Part shown: piece by piece, positions 7,716 through 16,077 of the stretch
Numbering within the stretch: the stretch's first letter is position 1
How the letters are laid out: every line of letters starts with the position of its first letter
Assembly: GCA_025938055.1 (NCBI GenBank)
Contig: JAICQC010000017.1
Coordinates: 1 to 24,779 of the forward strand
Length of the DNA: 24,779 nt
Origin: Anaerolineales bacterium
Lineage (GTDB): Bacteria > Chloroflexota > Anaerolineae > Anaerolineales > Villigracilaceae
Direction of reading: 5' to 3'
The notes under the pieces: generated by a model
Told to the model about the DNA's origin: nothing
Seen by the model: the letters and a program-made list of their open reading frames with translations, nothing else
The model's database searches: none
Made by a program: the position numbers and the translations under genes

Positions 7716-8620
7716 TCAATCTGCCTTTTTGAATGTACCAAACCCTTCAATAACCCCCGCAGGGCACGTAAGTTCCTCCGGCGCGCCTCGCGGAAAAATA
7801 CCTGAATTGCCAGAACTGGAGCCCCAAAAAGAAAAAAAGCCACCTTTTGCGCGGCACTGGCATGCCTCTGCATAAATAGTAACCAGTGCCGCGACTTGTG
7901 CCGTGCATATTCCTCGCTATATCCCTCGCCGTACGTATGACTGACCTGGTGATATCCCATCGCCTTTGGAATATACAGTGCCTTATATCCCATTTTCTGC
8001 AGCCGGAGCGAAAAATCCAAATCTTCAGGACCAAAGGGACCAAAGAGCGGATCAAACCCGTTCAATTGTTGAAAGATGTCTGAACGTACCATCATCGCGC
8101 CGCCGCAGGAGATGCAGGGACGCGGTGAATCATATTGTCCTTCGTCTGGTTCGCCAAACCCGACCGGGGTGACGCGCCAAAAAACGAAGCTGATCTGGGC
8201 GCCTCCTCCATCATTGAGCAAACTGCGATCGTGCATAAATCGTAGCTTGGCTTGTGTTTGTCCCACCAGCGAGTCCCTCTCGAACGGTTCAAAGAGGGCC
8301 TGTACAAAGCCAGGCTCCACAAGAATATCATTATCCAAAAAGAGCAGGTGCGTTGCACCAGGCACTTCGATAGCGAACGTAGCCGCGCCATTCCGTCCAC
8401 CCGCCACCCCAAGATTTGTAGGACTGTAATGTGTCAGTACATTTGGGAATGCTGCCTCGACGGATGCCACGGTTCCATCTTGAGATCCATTATCCCAGAC
8501 AAGAGCACTAAATGAGCGATCTGCGTTTCCGAGCAGTTTGGACAAACACGCAAGCGTTTTTTGCTTCTGGTTGTAGGTCAGGATGATGACTGCGATCTTA
8601 GGAGAAGATGTCACATCCAT
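7712..8620 (-). CDS. GT2 family glycosyltransferase, rhamnosyltransferase-like
   Basis: From ATG 8620 the product has 302 residues. It begins MDVTSSPKIAVIILTYNQ, typical of the GT2 subgroup that includes WbbL-like rhamnosyltransferases. The nucleotide-binding strand is ALVWDNGSQDGT (39-50), the metal motif LFLDNDI (93-99), and the acidic pair is in FGPEDLDF (197-204). The frame stays open to an ATG at 8668, but that start would overlap the upstream gene by 58 nt; 8620 gives a 10-nt overlap and has GAGG at 8632-8635. The C-terminus has a hydrophobic stretch (VAFFLFGAPVLAIQVFF) that could contact the membrane, then a basic tail. It ends in an ATGA overlap with the GT39 gene. The rhamnosyl suggestion is only a family resemblance. 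Confidence 0.88.
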   Translation of the reverse strand: MDVTSSPKIAVIILTYNQKQKTLACLSKLLGNADRSFSALVWDNGSQDGTVASVEAAFPNVLTHYSPTNLGVAGGRNGAATFAIEVPGATHLLFLDNDILVEPGFVQALFEPFERDSLVGQTQAKLRFMHDRSLLNDGGGAQISFVFWRVTPVGFGEPDEGQYDSPRPCISCGGAMMVRSDIFQQLNGFDPLFGPFGPEDLDFSLRLQKMGYKALYIPKAMGYHQVSHTYGEGYSEEYARHKSRHWLLFMQRHASAAQKVAFFLFGAPVLAIQVFFREARRRNLRALRGLLKGLVHSKRQIE

Positions 8621-9591
8621 GATTTCATGTACCTCATAAATTGGTTCCCATCTACATTCTTCGGCCAAAAGCGTGGCAGCTCATGCAAATCACTCTGCCC
8701 TCTGACCACATTATTCTGGCTGGTGCAGGCAAAGGCAAAGCCGGCTTCATACACAATTTGTTTGGCAGCTTTGGTTGCCCTGCCGTTTGGATATGTAAAA
8801 CCATCAACCTGTCTGCCCAACAATTCCTCCAAATCCTGCTTGCTCAAAACGATCTCCTCCCTTTGCCGTTCCAAAGAAAGAAGCGGCAAGAGCGGATGGT
8901 GCTGTGTGTGCGAGCCGAGGTCGATGAGCCCGCTCTCGGTAAGCTGTAGGAGTTCTGCCTGCTTCATTGTTCGCGATGACGATCTATTATCGGAAGAAAC
9001 ACCAGACCAACTCCGAATAATGTTCATTGCATGCTGTTGCTCCCCGACATCCAGCGGGAGCAGGAAATGATACAGCATGTGGCAGAATTTTCTTCGGACA
9101 TCCAAATTTTTCGCTCTATGCATCATCTGATGCTGATTCCAGATGAAGGAGTTTTTGCCAACCTGTAAGCGGAGTGTGCTCAACTCCGCCTCTGTCGAGA
9201 TGATCAGTCTGTCAAGTTCATCCCACCAGAATTCCTCCCCGGTATATCCCGTGCAGACAAAGACCGTAGCTGGGACGTTGTATTTTTCCAACACCGGTTT
9301 GGCTTGATAAAAAACATCCGCGTACCCGTCATCGAATGTCACTGCAACCGACCGAGGAGGAAGCGAGCCTGCCTTCAAATGTTTCACCATTACGGAAAGC
9401 TGGATGGGATTGGCATATTTGTTCAGCGCTTCCATCTGCTCATCAAAATGTCTAGGGCTGACCGATATCATATAGTCATCCCGCGCCACATCAGCAATTC
9501 GGTGGTATCCCAGAATGACACCGCCACCAATGATGCGTGCCTGTAACCACCGCGAAAGCGTTTTGGCTGTCTTGGCGCCTGGAATTCTCAT
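8611..9591 (-). CDS. NodB-type polysaccharide deacetylase (carbohydrate esterase 4)
   Basis: A 326-residue protein with the NodB homology motifs in order: VTFDDGYADV (84-93; D87 and D88 are the base and a metal ligand), SHTQHHP (228-234; H229 and H233 are the expected metal ligands) and FTYPNG (266-271). Enzymes of this family remove N- or O-acetyl groups from glycans using a divalent metal. An insertion rich in histidine and aromatic residues (about 145-200) lies between the first and second motifs. No lipobox or convincing signal peptide is seen; the N-terminus is basic, so it may act in the cytoplasm on a lipid-linked intermediate. The ATG at 9591 overlaps the methyltransferase stop in an ATGA, implying coupled expression. 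Confidence 0.9.
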   Translation of the reverse strand: MRIPGAKTAKTLSRWLQARIIGGGVILGYHRIADVARDDYMISVSPRHFDEQMEALNKYANPIQLSVMVKHLKAGSLPPRSVAVTFDDGYADVFYQAKPVLEKYNVPATVFVCTGYTGEEFWWDELDRLIISTEAELSTLRLQVGKNSFIWNQHQMMHRAKNLDVRRKFCHMLYHFLLPLDVGEQQHAMNIIRSWSGVSSDNRSSSRTMKQAELLQLTESGLIDLGSHTQHHPLLPLLSLERQREEIVLSKQDLEELLGRQVDGFTYPNGRATKAAKQIVYEAGFAFACTSQNNVVRGQSDLHELPRFWPKNVDGNQFMRYMKSWM

Positions 9592-10337
9592 GGAGCAGGT
9601 TCTGGCTTGACAGCCCGAACGGCGATTAGAATTTCATATCGCCGATCCACGGCATCAAGTTCCTCCACCTTCAAGTCTTCACAGGCGAGGCCCTCAAGAA
9701 AAGAAATTGCTGCGAGGACATTGCCATACGAACGTACGGTGACATTCTCTTTTGGAAAGCACTCCTCAAACAGTAGCCTGGCGGATAGCGACGTAAATCG
9801 CCAGTACTCTCCCCATCTATCAAAATCATCAAGGCTCAGCTGAGCCATACCGGAACCGGTGACAAGTAGGGTACCACCGGGTTTCAAGATACGATACAAG
9901 GTAGCGATCGTGGTCCTGACGTCATAGATAACTTGCAGCGTCTGGGTAAAAATGATCGCGTCGAAAACGTTAGAGGGCAAGTGATCGGCATTAGTCAAGT
10001 CGGCAACAATCGTGGCATCGGGATTGCCTTTTACAGGATGTAAGACATCACTCTTGGTGACCCGTTCCTTCCCATAGCGGACTGTATATGCATTATGCTT
10101 GATTTCCAGTACGTGCCCGCGGATATCATTTGCGTGTTCGGCAAGGAATTTTTCGATGTAGTACCGGTCAATTTCAAGGCCCCGCTTATTTCCGTAATCT
10201 GAACTGATTGGTTGCAGCCGACGCAAATTGCCGAAACGAACCCATCCTACCGGTGGCCAAACAGCTATTCGGGCGAGCCGGCGCCGGGTCTCTCGCGACA
10301 GGTATCGCCGTGCAAAGGTGTGAACCTTACCAATCAT
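9588..10337 (-). CDS. class I SAM-dependent methyltransferase
   Basis: A 249-residue protein with a Rossmann-type methyltransferase core. VLEIKHNAYTVRYG (76-89) sits at motif I but lacks the usual glycine-rich E-x-G-x-G. ATIVADLT (108-115) carries the acidic residue of motif II, FDAIIFTQTLQVIYDV (125-140) matches motif IV, and RILKPGGTLLVTG (149-161) is the classic motif VI region. The N-terminal WPPVGWVRFG and the RGLEIDRYYIEKFL block belong to a methyltransferase family that I associate with glycan clusters. O-methylation of a sugar, possibly as a chain-end cap, is a guess. The stop overlaps the deacetylase start by 4 nt. The start follows a 169-bp gap with no clear promoter or Shine-Dalgarno. 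Confidence 0.85.
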   Translation of the reverse strand: MIGKVHTFARRYLSRETRRRLARIAVWPPVGWVRFGNLRRLQPISSDYGNKRGLEIDRYYIEKFLAEHANDIRGHVLEIKHNAYTVRYGKERVTKSDVLHPVKGNPDATIVADLTNADHLPSNVFDAIIFTQTLQVIYDVRTTIATLYRILKPGGTLLVTGSGMAQLSLDDFDRWGEYWRFTSLSARLLFEECFPKENVTVRSYGNVLAAISFLEGLACEDLKVEELDAVDRRYEILIAVRAVKPEPAP

Positions 10338-10506
10338 TTAGACAACCATGTGTAGGGATAGGTTTTGTCGCATAGCCACTTTTGGAGCCAGCATCACATG
10401 AAGCTGAAAAATCAAATTTCATCGCTAATTTCCATTCTCCAGAATTTCAACCTGCCGATTCGTCAGCGTTCGGGAATGCTCTTTAGAATCAGCGAAGAGA
10501 TATCCA

Positions 10507-11508
10507 TTAATTTGGGTGAGAAGAATTGAATTGATGCCGGGTCCGAATTGAGTGTTTCCTCAATGTCCAAAGACGGACTGAATCTGGCAATATTTGCCTT
10601 TCAAGCCTTAGGATCCATTTCTTGATTCGCCTGAGAACGGAATAAAACGCACTAGGCAAAAATTTTTTGGATGGCTCGTTGATTAACCAGATTTCTTCTC
10701 TGAGAGTCATCCATACGAGTGGAGACTCAATCTCTTGCTGCGACATATAATCTGCCAGCCAGCGTAGAAATGCCAGTCGAAATAAATGGGATTGTCCGGA
10801 GTGTTCAGCCGTGAAAGAATGTGAGTTAGGATGCTGTCGATATCGGTCCAAACATTTATCCGAAACAATCACAGACTCTGAAAGGCAGACTTTTGCGTAA
10901 AAGGCTTGGTCCTCATACATGCCTCGAAACGATTCTTCGAATCCGGCAACTCGCCTGATCGTTTCACTCCGGATCATGAGGCTGCAGGTACATGGAACTG
11001 CTGATTGTCCGCTCAAGTAGAGTTGTAATAGTCGAGGAGGGTATAGTAGCGCATTTAGTTCCACCCCATTTGGAGGAACATAATCGCGCTGCAAGTCTTT
11101 TGGCAATCCCGTCCAACTATGCCAATATAACGTGCTTCCATACGTCATTCCGACAGTTGGATGTGAGGAAAGAATTTTTACTTGATGTGCTAGTTTGTCA
11201 GGTAGCCAGATATCATCCGCATCAAGGAATGCGATAAACTCGCCCTTTGCGTGACGAATACCCAGGTTTCGTGCTGCACTCATCCCTAGATTCTCGTGAT
11301 CTGGGTGCTGAAAATAGTGGATTCGTCCCGCGTATTGAACTGCATACTTCTGGGCAATAGTGGTGCTCCCATCGTTGGAGCCATCATCAACTAATAACAA
11401 TTCCCAACTCGTATAGGATTGTTTTAGCACGCTTCCAATGGCCTCGTGGAGGAATTCGCGTGCATTCAAGAAAATCATGATAACGGAGACTACCGGGTTA
11501 TCTACCAT
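10507..11508 (-). CDS. GT2 family glycosyltransferase
   Basis: A 333-residue GT2 enzyme. VSVIMIFLNAREFLHEAIGSVL opens the GT-A fold, with LLLVDDGSNDGST (37-49) as nucleotide-binding strand, FLDADDIW (94-101) as metal motif and MYEDQAFY (197-204) as the acidic pair expected to hold the catalytic base. The C-terminal 100 residues are basic and aromatic and end in a hydrophilic tail. ATG 11508 has no good Shine-Dalgarno and follows the flippase stop by 34 nt, so the two are probably cotranscribed. Donor and acceptor are unknown. Confidence 0.92.
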   Translation of the reverse strand: MVDNPVVSVIMIFLNAREFLHEAIGSVLKQSYTSWELLLVDDGSNDGSTTIAQKYAVQYAGRIHYFQHPDHENLGMSAARNLGIRHAKGEFIAFLDADDIWLPDKLAHQVKILSSHPTVGMTYGSTLYWHSWTGLPKDLQRDYVPPNGVELNALLYPPRLLQLYLSGQSAVPCTCSLMIRSETIRRVAGFEESFRGMYEDQAFYAKVCLSESVIVSDKCLDRYRQHPNSHSFTAEHSGQSHLFRLAFLRWLADYMSQQEIESPLVWMTLREEIWLINEPSKKFLPSAFYSVLRRIKKWILRLERQILPDSVRLWTLRKHSIRTRHQFNSSHPN

Positions 11509-11542
11509 ATTTAAATATCTTATGAGACATCTTCACTTGTTT

Positions 11543-13012
11543 TCAACCAGATGGCTTAAAAAATGACGCAAATTGCGGGAAAACCAATACAAGGCTTTTT
11601 GCAAAGCCCAGCTGAAAGTGTCGATCGGTTACCCAAATGAGAGTTGCAGCAGCAGTAGCCCCTAGGACGGTCGCAAGAATTAAACCAGGGAGGCCAGGAA
11701 CTGCATTGCTGGCACCTGTGGCAATCACGAAACACAAACATGTGCCTGCCAAAATGACTACAAAGGGCTTGTGCAAACCTTCAAAAGGACGGTCAAGGAC
11801 GGCTCTAAGAAAACCAGCGCTCACTAATTGTGAGACTGCAATGGCTGGTAACCAGGCTAATGCTGAGCCTGCTAAGCCAAACTGCCGCGTCAGCATCCAA
11901 ACGAATGTGATCGTAATTGAGGATTGGATCACTTCCAACACTGCTATTCTATATGGTTGCCCAAAACCCTTGAAGACCGACACCGCGACATCTCCAAAAA
12001 TACCAACCATGACCACCAATGAAAGAATCCGAATTACATCTTCTGTGCCAGCCCATTCTGGCCCCAGAATATCGCTGATGAGTACCGGAGCAAGAACGAT
12101 CAGCAGGATAGATGCAGGGTAAAGGACTGCTGCTATGCCACTGAACAAGGCGCGGAACGCTCGTGTGGCTTGCAGGAGATCATTCTGCAACCGGGCAAAA
12201 AGTGGAAAAGCAACAGCGCCCACCACCTCACTCGCTACCTCGCTTGGTAGGTACGCAAACTGAACCGCTATGAAATACAGCCCTAATCCCTCAGCGCCCA
12301 GTTGCCGAGAGATAACAACTCGTAATCCATAGCTGCCAGCCATTGCAATCAAGCTGCTGACGAAAACCCAGCCTCCGAAGTGGAGTAGTGGTTGAATAGC
12401 TTTCCAATCAAAGGAAAAGCGGGGACGGTAAGGTGCAATAATATAGGAAGCGATCACCATTGAAATCATGCCCCCCAGTGGACCAAACACAAGAGCCCAT
12501 ACACCGATGAATTCTGCCAGCACAATGGAAATAATAGCGTTTGAGACTGCTTCGATAATCTTAAGATATGCTAACGGCCGAAACGAGAGTTCACGGCTTA
12601 ATGCTGCTACCTTAATACTGATCATAGACTCGACCATGGGACGAAACGCAAGCGCTTGAATAATAGGTACAGCATGAGGCTCTGAAAATATCTGTGCGAT
12701 CCATGGAGCAAGCATGATGGTAAGTACAGCCACGATGACAGACCGGAACACATCGAAGGTCCAGGCAATATCGTAGCGATGCTCATCCATGTTTTCAGCT
12801 TGGACGACTGCTGGAACCAAGCCCATATTTGTCATGCTCAGCAAGAAACCGGTTGCCGTAGTCGCGATGGCTACTAATCCAAAATCCGCTGGGGTAAGCA
12901 AAATGGCTAAGATCAGCAGCCGGACCATATAAATTATCTTGACGCCACCCATCTGGATAATATTCCAAACCATTGCAGAGCCCGCTGCGCGTAGAGGACG
13001 ATGTTCAGTCAT
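11543..13012 (-). CDS. Wzx-like lipopolysaccharide/oligosaccharide flippase
   Basis: A 489-residue, very hydrophobic protein with about 13 to 14 predicted membrane segments and the N-terminal pattern of the MOP superfamily (polysaccharide synthase type): GSAMVWNIIQMGGVKIIYMV, then ILLTPADFGLVAIATT and a GLVPAVVQ block. Such proteins flip polyprenyl-diphosphate-linked oligosaccharides from the inner to the outer face of the membrane. It is the only flippase in the window, suggesting a Wzx-dependent pathway. The ATG at 13012 is preceded at 8 nt by GAGGGG (13021-13026), the strongest Shine-Dalgarno noted here, after a 179-bp gap that may carry its own promoter. It contains a series of basic loops, as expected for cytoplasmic loops. 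Confidence 0.9.
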   Translation of the reverse strand: MTEHRPLRAAGSAMVWNIIQMGGVKIIYMVRLLILAILLTPADFGLVAIATTATGFLLSMTNMGLVPAVVQAENMDEHRYDIAWTFDVFRSVIVAVLTIMLAPWIAQIFSEPHAVPIIQALAFRPMVESMISIKVAALSRELSFRPLAYLKIIEAVSNAIISIVLAEFIGVWALVFGPLGGMISMVIASYIIAPYRPRFSFDWKAIQPLLHFGGWVFVSSLIAMAGSYGLRVVISRQLGAEGLGLYFIAVQFAYLPSEVASEVVGAVAFPLFARLQNDLLQATRAFRALFSGIAAVLYPASILLIVLAPVLISDILGPEWAGTEDVIRILSLVVMVGIFGDVAVSVFKGFGQPYRIAVLEVIQSSITITFVWMLTRQFGLAGSALAWLPAIAVSQLVSAGFLRAVLDRPFEGLHKPFVVILAGTCLCFVIATGASNAVPGLPGLILATVLGATAAATLIWVTDRHFQLGFAKSLVLVFPQFASFFKPSG

Positions 13013-13020
13013 TCAACTAT

Positions 13021-13026
13021 CCCCTC
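13021..13026 (-). promoter_or_regulatory. strong ribosome binding site of the flippase gene
   Basis: GAGGGG lies 8 nt upstream of ATG 13012. It fixes the flippase start, since most neighbouring genes rely on overlap coupling instead. Confidence 0.7.
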
Positions 13027-13056
13027 AATCTTCGATGGCCGGTGCAATAACCAAAT

Positions 13057-13086
13057 ATCATATAAGACTCTTAAACAAGTAGATAA
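13057..13086 (-). promoter_or_regulatory. weak candidate promoter for the flippase gene
   Basis: On the minus strand TATGAT (13062-13057, 5 of 6 matches to the -10 consensus) follows TTATCT (13086-13081, 3 of 6 at -35) after 18 nt, 44 nt before the flippase ATG. The -35 match is poor, so this is only suggestive. Confidence 0.2.
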
Positions 13087-13089
13087 CCT

Positions 13090-13135
13090 TTCTCGAGTAA
13101 CCGAGAATCAGATCCATGATCCCTTGCAGCAGGGA
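13090..13135. repeat. two adjacent short inverted repeats in the flippase leader gap
   Basis: TTCTCG (13090-13095) and CGAGAA (13102-13107) form a perfect 6-bp stem with a 6-nt loop. Twelve bases on, TCCCT (13120-13124) and AGGGA (13131-13135) form a 5-bp stem with a 6-nt loop. Neither is followed by a T run on the minus strand, so they are not intrinsic terminators. They may be operator-like or RNA structure, or chance. Confidence 0.3.
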
Positions 13136-13191
13136 GCTAAATTTTCACCCGAAAAGGTACAACCAAGCTGTCAGCATTCCGCAATGTACTT

Positions 13192-14124
13192 CTAAGACTC
13201 AAACCGTCGTTTCCACCCAGCCAAGATCCCTGGTAACAAATGCAGCGCGTCTGCCCGGCCCCGTTCTATCATGTCTCGATCGCTCCGTAACACTCCGCGT
13301 AACCAGCGTACTGGACCGCGCGCCAAATCGCGTGTAGCCTGCGCCCAAATCATCCAATTGCCCCGTCTCAAATGAGTACCGTAAAAACCACCCTGGCTCC
13401 GTGAATATTCTGCATAGCGGGCTGCCCGTTGGGCAGAGTCCCGCCAATGAAAATGAAAAAGAAAAATATCCGGATCATAGAGAATGATGATGCCTAGTCG
13501 CAACGCACGGTATCCATAATCATTGTCCTCCGCCGCCTGCAAACAAGGATGTTCATCGAAGCGCCCAATGCGGCGCACCAGATCCATAGCCATACCCACA
13601 TTGCCGCCTATGAATGGATGGATTCTAAGTTGCGGGCGATCATACCGGATTGGTTCACGTGAGGTCACTACTGAAAAGGCAACCTCCTCGTCTCCTGCCT
13701 GCTCAACGCGTCCGGTGATTATAGCACCCGGCTCCTTTTCTAAATGCGATACCATTTGGGCCAGCCAGTTTTCCGATACAAAGCAATCGTCATCTGTAAT
13801 CACAACGAAATGCGTCTTCACCTGCTCCAACCCGTAATTAATGCCGGCAGAACGCCCACGCTGACTGGATAGAATGTGCTGGACATGCAGACCAATTTGC
13901 TGCACACGTTGCACCCAACCTGCCACACTGGAATTGGAACCCTGCTCCACTACAATCAACATGCCAGGCCAGTTGCTCCCCCGGAGGATCCAATACAGGC
14001 ACTGTTCCAAGATCGGTCTGCCGAGCGTGGGGATTACAATGCTGATGTCCGCTAGCACCGGCTTGGGCTCAAATTCACCCGCATGGAGGCAGCCAGCAGA
14101 TTTCCATTCTGGTTTTTCTATCAT
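13192..14124 (-). CDS. GT2 family glycosyltransferase
   Basis: A 310-residue GT2 enzyme. ISIVIPTLGRPILEQCLYWIL (27-47) opens the fold. The strand that usually ends NDGS or NDSG reads VVEQGSN (58-64). The metal site is ITDDDCF (109-115), and AAEDNDYGYRA (197-207) provides the acidic pair. The C-terminus is basic (RGVLRSDRDMIERGRADALH) and ends GWKRRFES. The ATG at 14124 overlaps the stop of the upstream GT39 gene in an ATGA. A 179-bp gap follows before the flippase. The variant nucleotide-binding strand sets it apart from the other GT2 enzymes here, and its substrate is unknown. Confidence 0.9.
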   Translation of the reverse strand: MIEKPEWKSAGCLHAGEFEPKPVLADISIVIPTLGRPILEQCLYWILRGSNWPGMLIVVEQGSNSSVAGWVQRVQQIGLHVQHILSSQRGRSAGINYGLEQVKTHFVVITDDDCFVSENWLAQMVSHLEKEPGAIITGRVEQAGDEEVAFSVVTSREPIRYDRPQLRIHPFIGGNVGMAMDLVRRIGRFDEHPCLQAAEDNDYGYRALRLGIIILYDPDIFLFHFHWRDSAQRAARYAEYSRSQGGFYGTHLRRGNWMIWAQATRDLARGPVRWLRGVLRSDRDMIERGRADALHLLPGILAGWKRRFES

Positions 14125-15890
14125 GGATAGGCTATCTCTTCCGAAAATACGTAAATGTAAAAGTTGCTGTCTCCTACTTGGTGCCAGCCTTCTAGTTGAG
14201 CATACTCAGGAACATACTCGGCAACAACTGCTTTTGCGCCTGTGCCGGCAAATGCACGTAAAACACTTATCTGAAGTGCCTCATCGCCTTGCCAGAAACC
14301 CTTTGCATCCGCATCCAGCATTTCAGCCACTATCTTTACACGTGCCAACCTTGCCCAGAACGCATCGAAACCATATCCAATGATCGCAGCTTTCTCACCC
14401 GGCTCCACCCCTAACTGGTGAAGCTCCTGTGCAACTTCACCCGGCCAGTTCGGAGGAAGACTTTCTTTTATAGCATCCTGATGGGGATTTGTCTTTCTTG
14501 ACAGGTCCCGAAATCCATGGAGATTTAGAGCGACAATGCTCATAGCGAGAAAAACGCTCATGATCACACCCATGAAAGTTGCCAGGTTTCGAGCTTGCCG
14601 TTCATTTGGTATACGAGTATTTGCCAGCAGGTCACCCCAGAAGAGAACTGTAAACACGCCGATGTACCTACCAATCACGTTTACTAATCCGTAAAAACCA
14701 AAAGCAGCTATGGCTATGATTACAGGCCCCCATCGTGAACGATAGGTCCCCGGGAGTGATCCCCTCGAGCCAGCGATCCAGTATAAAACCATCACTCCTA
14801 TGAGCAACCCAGCCTGCTGACGGATTAGAACATCATAATAATACATGAGACTGAAAATCAAATAATCTATCTGACGATCCATATCGCGACGAATTGTCAC
14901 CCCCTCGTACCAGTAAAACGGATCGTATGAGATCGGATATGTCCCTCCGATAGGCGCGCCAAACTCATATATCGGAGGATTATCATATATCAACCTGGAT
15001 GGATGCATGGGCATACCGTTTCCGGGAGGATGCCCCTGCCAGTGAGGATATGGGAGCCCGTTGATGTAGCGGGCATAGGTCAGCGTTCCTGCATCACTGA
15101 AGGTAAACCTCTCCTCATATAAGGAAATAACAGCGATGAACGGTGTACTAAAAAGCAGGAAAAACACTACGGAAATTAAGACACGCGGCAGGCGTTGGCG
15201 TAGTAAGGGTGCAGAAACACCATAGACCACCAAAAAAACAATTGATATAGGAAACATTACAGCTTTTACCAGATAACCCAGACCCAGCACACTTCCGAAC
15301 AGGATTGGCAGCTTCCAGCCTTCATCGTTCAAACGCATTCGTACAAGCAACCCGGCTGCCAGGTATACAAAAGCGGACATTAGCATATCTGGTGTGACCG
15401 ACCAGATCTGGATTAGATGAAGGGAGGCAAACACAAAGATAGAATAGCCCAGCCCCCACCAAACCCAATGCGGGAAACTTCTCCATTGTGCTCCACTTTC
15501 GTCCAATGCGATGAACTGTTGATATTTTCTGAGTTGATCCCACAGGAATTCAAAACAAACCAGTGCCAGTAGGTAAATCACGAAATTGACTACATGTACC
15601 GTGGGGAATTCGAATTCCATGTGTGGCTTTACTATATTCAGAACAACGCCAAGAATCCACGAATACATGGGACTCCAGACTGAATTGATAGCTACTTCCC
15701 AATCCCCGCGCATGTAGGCATCGCCCATGTCCAGATAACTTATTCCATCAGCATTCATCGAATGACTAATGGATGCCGCCCAGGTATGAATCATTCCCAA
15801 TAGGATTGCAAGGATTCGTAACATCCAGGGAAACCATATAATTTCATCACGCGCAAAAAAAACGAGTATTCTGTTGACTATATTCTTCAT
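14121..15890 (-). CDS. GT39-like membrane glycosyltransferase (large)
   Basis: A 589-residue polytopic protein. After a first membrane helix (about 24-40) comes the loop SMNADGISYLDMGDAYMRGDW (roughly 44-64), in which D48 sits where GT-C enzymes of the PMT/ArnT type keep a catalytic acidic residue. A dozen or so hydrophobic segments follow. A hydrophilic loop with HWQGHPPGNGMPMHPSR lies near the middle, and the C-terminal region of about 130 residues is soluble. It probably moves a sugar from a polyprenyl-phosphate donor onto an exported acceptor. The assignment to GT39 is by layout and not by a strict motif, so another GT-C or a conserved membrane protein remains possible. The start is preceded by AGAG close to the ATG. 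The stop overlaps the next GT2 gene by 4 nt. Confidence 0.75.
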   Translation of the reverse strand: MKNIVNRILVFFARDEIIWFPWMLRILAILLGMIHTWAASISHSMNADGISYLDMGDAYMRGDWEVAINSVWSPMYSWILGVVLNIVKPHMEFEFPTVHVVNFVIYLLALVCFEFLWDQLRKYQQFIALDESGAQWRSFPHWVWWGLGYSIFVFASLHLIQIWSVTPDMLMSAFVYLAAGLLVRMRLNDEGWKLPILFGSVLGLGYLVKAVMFPISIVFLVVYGVSAPLLRQRLPRVLISVVFFLLFSTPFIAVISLYEERFTFSDAGTLTYARYINGLPYPHWQGHPPGNGMPMHPSRLIYDNPPIYEFGAPIGGTYPISYDPFYWYEGVTIRRDMDRQIDYLIFSLMYYYDVLIRQQAGLLIGVMVLYWIAGSRGSLPGTYRSRWGPVIIAIAAFGFYGLVNVIGRYIGVFTVLFWGDLLANTRIPNERQARNLATFMGVIMSVFLAMSIVALNLHGFRDLSRKTNPHQDAIKESLPPNWPGEVAQELHQLGVEPGEKAAIIGYGFDAFWARLARVKIVAEMLDADAKGFWQGDEALQISVLRAFAGTGAKAVVAEYVPEYAQLEGWHQVGDSNFYIYVFSEEIAYP

Positions 15891-15994
15891 GCTCTCTGCT
15901 TCAATTCGTATTTTGATCGGGTATTCGCGGCCGTAGTTCTGGCAGATAAGGCAACCTTCGCGGGTTTCGATGCAGGGAAGACTGTTATCCTACT

Positions 15995-16040
15995 GAAAGA
16001 CCAAGCAGTTCAAGGAGCCTTTACATTCGGGAAAGACCAA
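15995..16040. repeat. 10-nt direct repeat in the AsnB-GT39 gap
   Basis: GAAAGACCAA occurs at 15995-16004 and again at 16031-16040, 36 bp apart start to start, between the asnB stop and the GT39 start. The spacing is between three and four helical turns. It could be a binding site or chance; the rest of the 187-bp gap shows no clear promoter. Confidence 0.3.
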
Positions 16041-16077
16041 ATAGTCTATTAGCCTTGATTTTAATCTGCACCTCATC

